Notes under the pieces: model-generated
Seen by the model: the letters and a program-made list of their open reading frames with translations, nothing else
Told to the model about the DNA's origin: nothing
The model's database searches: none
Part shown: one piece after another, positions 8,840 to 17,228 of the stretch
Layout of the letters: each line of letters starts with the position of its first letter
Numbering within the stretch: the stretch's first letter is position 1
Position numbers and translations under genes: made by a program
Assembly (NCBI GenBank): GCA_041694215.1
Contig: JASMTO010000164.1
Span: 1-32,403, forward strand
DNA: 32,403 nt
Direction: 5' to 3'
Origin: Flexistipes sp041694215
Lineage (GTDB): Bacteria > Chrysiogenota > Deferribacteres > Deferribacterales > Flexistipitaceae

Positions 8840-9952
8840 TTAAATAATTTCTCTCAAATCTGTATACCGAAGTCCAAGATCATCGGCCACTGCCTTATAC
8901 GTTAGCTTGCCTTCATAAAGATTTATACCTGCAGCGATTTCATCATTTTCCCTAGCTGCTTTTTCTAAACCTTTGTCAGCTATTTCAAGGCCATATTTTA
9001 GCGTAATATCTGTAAGTGCTTGCGTAGCTGTCCGGGCAACTGCTCCCGGCATATTTGCAACGCAGTAATGCACAACATCATCAATTACAAAAACAGGATC
9101 ATCATGTGTTGTGGGCTCAGATGTTTCAACGCATCCCCCCTGATCCACCGCCACATCCACAATAACAGCTCCATTTTTCATGTATTTAAGATCTTCTCTT
9201 TTAATTAGATGTGGTGCCTTTGCTCCGTGTATCAGGACAGCACCAACCAAAAGATCACATTCGGGAATAATTTTCTCTATATTAGCTCTACTACTGTACA
9301 AGGTATCAATATGCCCGCCAAAGATATCATCAAGATATTCAAGCCTGTTAACGTCAATGTCCAATACAGTTACCTTTGCTCCAAGCCCGTAAGCCATTTT
9401 CACAGCATTGGTGCCAACAACACCAGCACCTAAAACAGCGACTTTCCCTTTTTCAACCCCTGGTACTCCTCCTAAAAGCACACCTCTGCCGCCAAAAGGC
9501 TTCTCCAGGAATTTCGCCCCTTCCTGTATACTGAGCCTCCCGGCAATTTCACTCATGGGTTTTAGCAGGGGAAGCTGACCGCTTTTTGTTTCAATTGTTT
9601 CATAGGCAACACCTTTAATCCCTGCACTGAGCAGCCCCTGAGTGAGCTCCACGTTTGAGGCAAGATGGAGAAAAGTAAACAGTATCTGGCCGCTGTGGAA
9701 AAGCCTGTATTCCTGTTTCAAAGGCTCCTTCACTTTTACAATCATTTCACATGCATCAAATATGTCTTTTTTATCATTGATAATGAGTGCCCCTGCATCT
9801 TTATATTCTTCATCAGGATAACCAGCATCTATCCCGGCGCGGGCCTCAATAAAAACCTCATGCCCATGTCTGATATAAGCTTCCACACCCGCAGGTGTAA
9901 GCCCAACACGGTATTCATGAGATTTAATCTCCTTAACACATCCTACTTTCAT
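8840..9952 (-). CDS. ald: Alanine dehydrogenase
   Basis: A 370-residue NAD-dependent enzyme that interconverts L-alanine and pyruvate plus ammonium in the cytoplasm. The family's substrate and catalytic residues fall at their usual numbers: R15, K75 (VKVKEP), H96 (FLHLA) and D270 (VAVDQGG). The Rossmann motif GAGVVG is at 175-180. The length matches characterised alanine dehydrogenases (about 370). The start is ATG at 9952 with AGGAGG 5 nt upstream. It is first in a two-gene operon with the Na+/alanine symporter. A candidate promoter with dyads lies upstream at 10007-10053. Its intact active site argues against the related transhydrogenase alpha subunit, which is longer or split. Confidence 0.97.
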   Translation of the reverse strand: MKVGCVKEIKSHEYRVGLTPAGVEAYIRHGHEVFIEARAGIDAGYPDEEYKDAGALIINDKKDIFDACEMIVKVKEPLKQEYRLFHSGQILFTFLHLASNVELTQGLLSAGIKGVAYETIETKSGQLPLLKPMSEIAGRLSIQEGAKFLEKPFGGRGVLLGGVPGVEKGKVAVLGAGVVGTNAVKMAYGLGAKVTVLDIDVNRLEYLDDIFGGHIDTLYSSRANIEKIIPECDLLVGAVLIHGAKAPHLIKREDLKYMKNGAVIVDVAVDQGGCVETSEPTTHDDPVFVIDDVVHYCVANMPGAVARTATQALTDITLKYGLEIADKGLEKAARENDEIAAGINLYEGKLTYKAVADDLGLRYTDLREII

Positions 9953-10006
9953 AAACGCCTCCTACTAGCAGTAAAACCTAATTAATCGATATCCCTAAAA
10001 TTATCA

Positions 10007-10053
10007 ATAATATTTTTAGTTAACAATCTCCCAAAGATTGCACATTTAAATGT
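10007..10053 (-). promoter_or_regulatory. Candidate ald promoter with overlapping dyads
   Basis: Read on the minus strand: -35 TTGGGA (10029-10034), 16-nt spacer, -10 TATTAT (10007-10012). The -35 sits in the loop side of an inverted repeat, CAATCT...AGATTG (10024-10040). Just upstream is a 12-bp perfect palindrome, ACATTTAAATGT (10042-10053). The dyads are positioned where a regulator could bind, which is inference. Confidence 0.4.
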
Positions 10054-10263
10054 CGTAAGGTATAAATTGTGATAAGAGAAGGTAGTTAAGGTGATCTTTG
10101 TGCTAAGTACTAAGTTTGAGGTAGTTAGAGGCGTCAGCATTCCTTTGAATTGTACCAGTCGTCAATACAATAAGCACAGCCAAAAACGTCAAGCTGATAT
10201 GGCAACCATGGACATCGGGAGCAATTGAAAAAATTATTTTATATTCCAAAAGTTTTTAAAACT

Positions 10264-10292
10264 TTGACAAAATAAAAAAAATAACTTATACT
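10264..10292 (+). promoter_or_regulatory. Near-consensus sigma-70 promoter of the recCBD operon
   Basis: Perfect -35 TTGACA (10264-10269), 17-nt A-rich spacer, -10 TATACT (10287-10292, five of six bases). Transcription would start near 10299. A 6-bp inverted repeat, TCAAAC-AAA-GTTTGA (10302-10316), lies at the expected start of the transcript. Confidence 0.8.
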
Positions 10293-10343
10293 CTCATATG
10301 ATCAAACAAAGTTTGAAGCATGTCTTAAGATTTTAGGTGATTG

Positions 10344-13300
10344 ATGCCATTCAATGTCTATTATGATGTAATGCTGGAAGATTTATTGCAGCAATTTCTT
10401 ATAAATTTCGCTGAGAAGCAACCTGCAGACCCATTTGAGCCTGCTTTTATTGTTGTGCAAACAGAAGGGATGAAAAAATGGCTTTCCCTTAAAATTGCAG
10501 AATACTTTGCTATCTCGGCAAATACAAAATTTTTCTCCCCAAACAGTATACTGGATTGGGCAAGCAGAAAGCTGATAGGAATACCTGCAGCTGCCGATAA
10601 AAAATATCTCACCTGGTGTATCTTTTCCATCCTCCCTTCATTAATTAATGATAGCAATTTTGACCCAATAAAAAGGTATCTTCTTGCAGACAAAAACGGC
10701 GTAAGATTATATCAGCTATCAGAAAAGATTGCCGATATACTTGATCAGTACCAGGTGTACAGACCGCACATGATGAAAAAATGGGAATCGGGTTATTACG
10801 TGGATCAGGACAACAAGCCACTGGAAAACGATTACATCTGGCAGGCCATCCTTTGGGAGCATCTTTCACATGAAACCAAGATTAACAGAGCTAATTCGTT
10901 ACTAAAATTGTCAAACCTGGATTTTAAGTCATTAACTGACACCTTTGGAAATAGCCAGAAAAAAACCATTTCTCTATTTGGCATTTCCGTTTTACCCCCT
11001 ATATACGTTAATATCCTGGAAAAGCTTGGTGAAATATTCGACATTCAAATGTTTGTGCAATCTCCCACCAGAGAATATTTTGGTACAGAAAATTTCTTTT
11101 ACACTTCAAACGCGGATGATATAAAGGATGATATCAACCCCCTTATTGCCAGTATGGGAAAAACAGGAAGTCAGTTTTTTGATTTTATTGCAGCTCATAT
11201 CGATTATTTCAGTGTTCAAGAAACTTGCCAAATCAGCAGCAATACCATATTATCATCCATTCAAAATGATATAATGAGCCTGAAAACCCCGGAAAGATCT
11301 TCATATTCTCCTGATGATTCAAGTATAATTGTTAATGCCTGCCATAGTCAGATAAGGGAGATACAGGTTTTATACGACCAGCTGATTAAATATTTTGAAG
11401 CTGACAACAGCCTGAAACCTTCTGATATCCTCGTGCTTTCCCCCAATATCGATGAATATGCTGCATACATTGATGCCGTTTTCGGGACTGATTCCTACGG
11501 AGATATACATTTCCCCTACACCATAGCAGACAGGACACTCTCAGAAGCGGATTTTCTCACCAGGATATTTCTAAACATCCTGAATTTATCACACTCCCGA
11601 CTTAAATATTCTGATATATTCCAGCTTCTGGAAAAGGATGTCATACACAGCAATTTCCAGATAAACCAATCAGAAATTGAGAAACTAAAATTATGGAGCA
11701 GAAAAACCAACATCAAATGGGGTTGGGATAAAAATATAACAGATGTTTTCACATTACCTTTTTACAGTGATTTTACTGTGGCAAAGGGGCTTAGCAGAAT
11801 GCACCTGGCAGCATCAGTGATCCCCTACAAATGGGAACATTTTGGAGATATTGCTTGTGATATCTCCATAGAAGGAGAATATTTTGAGTTACTGGGGAAA
11901 TTTACTAAATTCGCATATTTACTGCATTACTACTGGAACCTGCTACAAAATGACCATACCCCAAAAGAGTGGAGAAACATTTTATCCGGGATTTTGCATG
12001 ATTTTTTTAACCCGTCAAAAACAAATACAGAGCAAATATCATCAGCTATAGAATCTTTTAGCAATTACACCGAAAATCTTTTGGAAAAGGAAAAACTGTC
12101 AACAAAAGTGGTGGAGGAATATTTCATTTCATACTTTAAAAATGCTGTGACAACAAGTGGATACCTGGAAGGAAAGATTACATTTTGCTCCATGATCCCC
12201 ATGAGGAGCATCCCTTATAAAATTATTTGCTTGATAGGGATGAACGATTCCACATTTCCCAGGATAAACAAACCTATGGAATTTGATCTGATGGCCCAAT
12301 ACCCCAAGAAAGGGGATAGATCCCCCAAAGACAGTGACAGATATCTATTCCTTGAAACGTTAATGTCAGCAAGAGAAAAATTATATATTAGCTACATAGG
12401 CCAAAGTATAAAGGATAATTCAGAGATACCGCCATCCCCACTAATCTCTGAAATCTTAGAATACATTAATACAATTGCCCCTGACAGCAGCGTTTTTATA
12501 AAGCATAAACTGCACCCATTCAGCCGGGAATATTTTACCGGCGACAGGCAATTAAAAAGCTATTCAAAGAAAAACTACTCTCTTGCTGCTTACACCCAGA
12601 AGCCGGAGGGAAAAGATGCTTCTAAAGATATCTTACGATGTAATTTTAAAAACAGATTATCAGCTGATGTGAGGATAGATCTTGCTAACCTGGTGGATTT
12701 TTACATGAATCCTATCCGCCACTACTTTGTTTACTCACTGGAGACGTACCCTGAAGATCTCCTTGGAGACAATTATGATACGGAGCCGCCAAAGCTGGAT
12801 AACCTTAGTAAGACTATAATCAACAACAATATGTTAAACGAGCTTTTTTACAACGATACAAACATAACCCCTCAGCGTCTTTTCCAATATTTCAGAAAAA
12901 AAGGGGATATCCCACCGGCCAACTATGGGGACTTCCTTGAAGTGAATAGTGAACATATGGTCAATGCTTTTGCATTTAAACTTAATGAATACAAACAATC
13001 CTTTAGACAGGAAACTGTTGCGGTTAATCTTGACGTGTTGAACAAAAACTTTTTAGTTTCTGCAACACTGCCCCTCAGTGACAAAGGACAAATTTTGTTT
13101 AAAACATCAACACTAAAACCCAAGGATAAAATCAGAGCATGGCTGCACCATGTTGTATTAAACTATGCTATAGCAAAAAATTCATTAACGCATATAGAGA
13201 ATGTGGAAACATTTTTTTATGCTGAAGACTGCACACTTTCTTTTGGCAACCCCTCTTTTCAATACAGGGATAAAGAACATTTCTTGTGGCTGGAAAATTA

Positions 13301-13574
13301 TCTAAAAAAAATAATCAAACTGTATTTATCCGGCAAATCCCACCCTATTGCTTTAATGCCGGAGTTCGCATATCATTATGTAAAGAAGCTGAATTCAAAT
13401 AAACTGTCAAAAAACGATTTCAATAAAGGTTGGTGGAGCTATAATATTTTTAAATTTAATGACAAAATATTTTTTCAAAAACTTTACGGGGATCAATTAC
13501 CCAATCTTAGATTTCTCACAAAATTTGCCGGGATAATCTATACCCCTATGATCAACATGGAGAATATTCAATGA
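10344..13574 (+). CDS. recC: Exodeoxyribonuclease V subunit gamma (RecC)
   Basis: A 1076-residue protein close in length to E. coli RecC (1122). RecC is the scaffold of RecBCD that splits the duplex and reads Chi. The family N-terminal block VQTEGMKKWL, the segment PMRSIPYKIICLIGMND followed by S-T-F-P-R, and the late LVDFYMNPIRHYF block are all RecC hallmarks. The protein has an SF1-helicase-like fold without Walker motifs, as expected for RecC. I prefer the ATG at 10344: the AGG of AGGTGA lies 6 nt upstream, whereas the TTG at 10341 would be only 3 nt away. The stop overlaps the recB start by 4 nt (ATGA), so translation is probably coupled. The promoter is at 10264-10292. Confidence 0.95.
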   Translation: MPFNVYYDVMLEDLLQQFLINFAEKQPADPFEPAFIVVQTEGMKKWLSLKIAEYFAISANTKFFSPNSILDWASRKLIGIPAAADKKYLTWCIFSILPSLINDSNFDPIKRYLLADKNGVRLYQLSEKIADILDQYQVYRPHMMKKWESGYYVDQDNKPLENDYIWQAILWEHLSHETKINRANSLLKLSNLDFKSLTDTFGNSQKKTISLFGISVLPPIYVNILEKLGEIFDIQMFVQSPTREYFGTENFFYTSNADDIKDDINPLIASMGKTGSQFFDFIAAHIDYFSVQETCQISSNTILSSIQNDIMSLKTPERSSYSPDDSSIIVNACHSQIREIQVLYDQLIKYFEADNSLKPSDILVLSPNIDEYAAYIDAVFGTDSYGDIHFPYTIADRTLSEADFLTRIFLNILNLSHSRLKYSDIFQLLEKDVIHSNFQINQSEIEKLKLWSRKTNIKWGWDKNITDVFTLPFYSDFTVAKGLSRMHLAASVIPYKWEHFGDIACDISIEGEYFELLGKFTKFAYLLHYYWNLLQNDHTPKEWRNILSGILHDFFNPSKTNTEQISSAIESFSNYTENLLEKEKLSTKVVEEYFISYFKNAVTTSGYLEGKITFCSMIPMRSIPYKIICLIGMNDSTFPRINKPMEFDLMAQYPKKGDRSPKDSDRYLFLETLMSAREKLYISYIGQSIKDNSEIPPSPLISEILEYINTIAPDSSVFIKHKLHPFSREYFTGDRQLKSYSKKNYSLAAYTQKPEGKDASKDILRCNFKNRLSADVRIDLANLVDFYMNPIRHYFVYSLETYPEDLLGDNYDTEPPKLDNLSKTIINNNMLNELFYNDTNITPQRLFQYFRKKGDIPPANYGDFLEVNSEHMVNAFAFKLNEYKQSFRQETVAVNLDVLNKNFLVSATLPLSDKGQILFKTSTLKPKDKIRAWLHHVVLNYAIAKNSLTHIENVETFFYAEDCTLSFGNPSFQYRDKEHFLWLENYLKKIIKLYLSGKSHPIALMPEFAYHYVKKLNSNKLSKNDFNKGWWSYNIFKFNDKIFFQKLYGDQLPNLRFLTKFAGIIYTPMINMENIQ

Positions 13575-16165
13575 CCCGGGATTATTTTAACCTCTTGGAA
13601 TGCCAGATGGAAGGATCCAATCTTATAGAGGCAAGTGCCGGTACAGGCAAAACCTATAGTATAGCCATGCTGTATTTGAAGGCTTTACTCGAAGAAAAGG
13701 TGGATAGTGTAAAAAATATCCTTGTGCTTACATTTACAAAAGCTGCCACATCTGAAATCAAAATCAGAATTTACAGTAATCTGCTAAAAGCACGAAAAAT
13801 AATACAAGATTCGGATAATTTGCACAACACCCAAGCCCCTGAAGATACAACATTGTTCGAGCTATTAACCCCCTATTTGCAGGATAAAACAAACACGTTA
13901 AAAAAACTTTCCAAAGCAATCAGAAATTTTGATGAAAGTGCAGTTTATACAATCCATGGCTTCTGCAATTTTGTTTTAAACGAATACGCTTTCTCAAGCG
14001 GCTCACTCTTTGCTAAAAAAATCATTACCGATCAGTCCACCCTTGTCCAAGACTGCATCATGGATTATTGGAGAAAATATGCCTTTTATGCCCCAAAATG
14101 TGCATTAATGGGCTTGGAAAAGCTATCCATAGATGATTTGTACAATATCTACCAAATAAAGGAAAACAATCCCCATGCATCGTTAAGCACAAATACTGCA
14201 CAGGATTTTGCTGACAGCGCTAAATTGGAAGAGAAATACAATGAGCTTGAAGATATATTTTTAAAGACAAAAGCGAGTCTAAGGGATATGACGGCGGATG
14301 CTCTGATTGCACTTTTACCCCTTAATAACCTTGATAAAAGGAAATACCCTGAAAAGAAGCTACTAAAAAGTGCGGAACTACTGCTTAATTTTTTCCAAAC
14401 GGACTCCCCCTTATACACAAAGGAAATAGACCTATCTGATATGGAGTTATTTACTGCAGAAAAAATAAATTCAGCATACAAAAAAAACTGTGAGCAGAGC
14501 GAACTGCATGAACTATTTAACCATTTGCAGCTTTTTGCTGAGGCATACGCACATTTTATTGAAATAAGAGATGCCTGGATCATATCATTTGAAAGCAAAA
14601 TGATTGATTTTGTCTATGAGAGACTAAGCCGTTACAAAGAAGAGCGGGGGTTAATGTATTTCAGCGATCAGCTTTTGCACCTTTACAATGCTGTAAAAAA
14701 CGGAAGCGAAGATTTCCGGGAAAAAATCGGGCAGTATTATCAACTGGTATTTGTGGATGAATTCCAGGATACCGATCCCCTCCAATATGAAATTATAAAT
14801 GACCTTTTTGTAGGCAGATCTGCAGTTTTTTTTATCGGCGATCCCAAACAATCCATCTACAGCTTCAGAGGTGCGGATATTTACGCCTATCTGAAAGCAA
14901 AAGATAATGTGGACAATACTTTTACCATGACCACAAATTTCAGGTCAGCACCTTCGCTGGTGGAAAGTGTCAACTATATTTTTACCTCTAACTTTCGTGC
15001 AAGTATGCCCTTTGCCATTGATAGGATAGCATACTCAAAAACCGATGCTGCCTGCAGTGACGAAGATAACTTTTTTATAGAAAATATCAGTGAGAAACCC
15101 TTTAAAATATGGGTTCTGGACAGTAACGACAATAAGCCTTTGAAAACAGAAGAATATTTGGAAATCGTTGCCTCAAAGACCGCTTCTGAAATCGCACGAA
15201 TACTAAAATTGGCAAAACAGGGCAAAGCATTTATTACCGAAAACGGGAGGAAAAGGCCTGTAAAACCGGCTGATTTTGCCGTATTGTGCAGGAAATCTAA
15301 AGAGGTGCTTGAGATAAAAAAATTTCTGGATTACCAGAATATTCCTGCAATTATAAGTGTAAGTGAAAGCATTTTTGAATCAGAAGAAGCTTATGAAACA
15401 GCTTTAATCCTCAAAGCTCTTATTGAGCCCTCTAATATTAATCTCATAAAGAATTTGTTGATAACAGAGCTATTTGGATACGATTTGACGTACCTTAGAG
15501 AAAAAGAAGATAGTGAGAAATTTGTAAATTTTTCCATAAAGTTCAGGCATTACAGGGAAATTTTTGAAACAAAGGGGATCATGGCCTGTCTGAATCATAT
15601 TTTGGAAAAGGAAGGTTTGATAGAAGGTATCCTAAAAACAAAGAAGGGGCAACGGAAGATTACTAACATAAATCAATTGGCAGAAATTCTTCACAAGAAA
15701 GAATCTGAAAGTTCTATGAGCCTCTATGAGCTGACTAATTGGCTTAACAGCCAGAGAGCAGGTAATATGCTCAAGGAAGAAGAATACGATTTAAGGATGG
15801 AAACGGATGAAAAAGCTGTTAACCTGCTCACCATACATAAGAGCAAAGGGTTGCAGTTCCCTATAGTCTTCGCTCCATTCCTCCTCTCAGGCTCAGTCAA
15901 CAAACAGTTCAAACCATTTATCTTTCATGATGAAAACCGCCTTAGCAAACTCCAGATAACAAAAGACGAAAAAGCAGAAGACATTTATGCCACAGAAACA
16001 TTATCTGAAAATCTTAGATTAGCCTATGTGGCACTGACAAGAGCAAAATATCTATGTTATACAGTATGGGCACGGACCACAAACGTCCATACATCCCTTT
16101 GGGATATTTATTTTCTGATCATGATCTTTTTTCAAAAGAAACAAAAAACTACTTCGACACAGTAG
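13571..16165 (+). CDS. recB: RecB helicase part (frameshifted gene, N-terminal fragment)
   Basis: An 864-residue fragment with the whole UvrD/SF1 helicase of RecB: Walker A ASAGTGKT 21-28, motif Ia LTFTKAAT, TIHGFC, Walker B VDEFQDTDP near 395-402, motif III GDPKQSIYSFRGAD, motif V TIHKSKGLQFP and motif VI AYVALTRAKYL near 818-830. After VWARTTNVHTS the frame runs 20 more non-family residues to a stop at 16165. The nuclease domain continues in the -1 frame (16054-17220). Adding one base near 16094-16103 would give a single protein of about 1216 residues, close to E. coli RecB (1180). This is either a real mutation or an assembly error at a short homopolymer run. The ATG overlaps the recC stop. 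As written it would make a helicase lacking the RecB nuclease. Confidence 0.93.
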   Translation: MTRDYFNLLECQMEGSNLIEASAGTGKTYSIAMLYLKALLEEKVDSVKNILVLTFTKAATSEIKIRIYSNLLKARKIIQDSDNLHNTQAPEDTTLFELLTPYLQDKTNTLKKLSKAIRNFDESAVYTIHGFCNFVLNEYAFSSGSLFAKKIITDQSTLVQDCIMDYWRKYAFYAPKCALMGLEKLSIDDLYNIYQIKENNPHASLSTNTAQDFADSAKLEEKYNELEDIFLKTKASLRDMTADALIALLPLNNLDKRKYPEKKLLKSAELLLNFFQTDSPLYTKEIDLSDMELFTAEKINSAYKKNCEQSELHELFNHLQLFAEAYAHFIEIRDAWIISFESKMIDFVYERLSRYKEERGLMYFSDQLLHLYNAVKNGSEDFREKIGQYYQLVFVDEFQDTDPLQYEIINDLFVGRSAVFFIGDPKQSIYSFRGADIYAYLKAKDNVDNTFTMTTNFRSAPSLVESVNYIFTSNFRASMPFAIDRIAYSKTDAACSDEDNFFIENISEKPFKIWVLDSNDNKPLKTEEYLEIVASKTASEIARILKLAKQGKAFITENGRKRPVKPADFAVLCRKSKEVLEIKKFLDYQNIPAIISVSESIFESEEAYETALILKALIEPSNINLIKNLLITELFGYDLTYLREKEDSEKFVNFSIKFRHYREIFETKGIMACLNHILEKEGLIEGILKTKKGQRKITNINQLAEILHKKESESSMSLYELTNWLNSQRAGNMLKEEEYDLRMETDEKAVNLLTIHKSKGLQFPIVFAPFLLSGSVNKQFKPFIFHDENRLSKLQITKDEKAEDIYATETLSENLRLAYVALTRAKYLCYTVWARTTNVHTSLWDIYFLIMIFFQKKQKTTSTQ

Positions 16166-17220
16166 AAAATATAAAATATCCCCTGTACAAAGCTCTTGAT
16201 CCTCGCGCATTCTCCCACATTGATATAATTGATATAGATACTGACATTGACAAAAACCAGCAGCCTGAAATAAGCAAAGAAGAAACAGATGATGAGGAAA
16301 ATTTAATATATACCCCTCCGGGGATAAAAAAATTAACACATTGGGAAATAAGCAGTTTTTCCACATTGGCAAAACATGTGGCGCAGCCAGCCTCACCTGA
16401 AGCTATATATGATGACGAAATCTTTTTATCAGAAGATACTGATTTTGACAAACAGGTAACATATACAATGGCTGACCTTCCCAAAGGAGCAAATACAGGC
16501 AACGCCATGCACGAAATTCTGGAGAGAATCGATTTGAATGCTTGCTCGCTGGAGGGTCCAAAAGAACTTATTAACCAAGTGCTACAGAAATATTCTATCG
16601 ATACCAAATTTACTCAGGCCATTTTGGAGAATATAAACAATTTGAGAAATAAAATCCTCAAAAAAGATGCTAATCTGCGTCTTAAAGATATCCCCCGCTC
16701 CGATACACTTCATGAAATGGAATTTTATTTTCCGGCACATAATATAAATTTGCATGATATATCGTCCGTTTTTAAGCAACAGGCTGGAGGCAGTAAGCTG
16801 GAAAGCAAAATTGCCGAATCGTTAAAAGCGGATCCGGATATTCAATCCACCGGCTTTATGAAAGGATACATAGATTTTATTTTCAGGCATAAAAACAAGT
16901 ATTATATAATCGACTGGAAAACCAACTATCTAGGCAGCACTACGAACGACTACTCTTATGATTTTATGGTAGATGCAATCTGCGATTCCCTTTATTTCCT
17001 GCAATACCATATTTACATAGTAGCACTTATCTTGCATCTAAGACAACACATCCCCGATTTGTCTTATGACAAGCATTTTGGTGGAGTTTACTATATCTTC
17101 CTCAGAGGGTTAAACGATAACGAGTATGATCAAAATGGCATCTTTTATCACAAGCCCTCTGAACAAACTATAGCAAATCTCATGCAATGCTTTAAAATAG
17201 CCCCTATTAAAAAGCCATGA
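16054..17220 (+). CDS. recB: RecB nuclease part (frameshifted gene, C-terminal fragment)
   Basis: A 388-codon open frame that continues recB in the -1 frame after the helicase stop frame. Family similarity begins at LGYLFSDHDLF (from 16099), matching the ALGRLL region of E. coli RecB, so the ATG at 16054 is only the first in-frame ATG and not a likely true start. It has no ribosome site. The PD-(D/E)XK nuclease is complete: GNAMHEILE (16501-16527) supplies the His, GYIDFIF (near 16865) the first Asp, and DWKTN (near 16912) the catalytic D-x-K. This domain cuts both strands during resection and also loads RecA. recD starts 8 nt downstream. With frame restored, the subunit looks fully functional; without it, this part is probably not translated well. 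Confidence 0.88.
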   Translation: MLYSMGTDHKRPYIPLGYLFSDHDLFSKETKNYFDTVENIKYPLYKALDPRAFSHIDIIDIDTDIDKNQQPEISKEETDDEENLIYTPPGIKKLTHWEISSFSTLAKHVAQPASPEAIYDDEIFLSEDTDFDKQVTYTMADLPKGANTGNAMHEILERIDLNACSLEGPKELINQVLQKYSIDTKFTQAILENINNLRNKILKKDANLRLKDIPRSDTLHEMEFYFPAHNINLHDISSVFKQQAGGSKLESKIAESLKADPDIQSTGFMKGYIDFIFRHKNKYYIIDWKTNYLGSTTNDYSYDFMVDAICDSLYFLQYHIYIVALILHLRQHIPDLSYDKHFGGVYYIFLRGLNDNEYDQNGIFYHKPSEQTIANLMQCFKIAPIKKP

Positions 17221-17228
17221 GGTGATTT

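Larger units (their letters stand above)
9953..10343. other. Divergent intergenic region between ald and recC
   Basis: A 391-bp gap containing the minus-strand ald promoter and dyads (10007-10053) and the plus-strand recC promoter (10264-10292). The middle stretch, about 10055-10250, shows no coding potential, RNA gene or clear repeat to me. Confidence 0.5.

Noticed and set aside
16094..16165. Programmed -1 frameshift in recB
   Set aside because: Runs such as CTTTTTTC and CAAAAG occur, but none forms an in-frame X-XXY-YYZ slippery heptamer. Homology places the break upstream at CCCTTTGGG, which is not a slippery site in frame 1.
16054..17220. An independent nuclease gene starting at 16054
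   Set aside because: There is no ribosome site, the first 15 residues match no family sequence, and the frame continues RecB homology exactly where the upstream frame leaves it.
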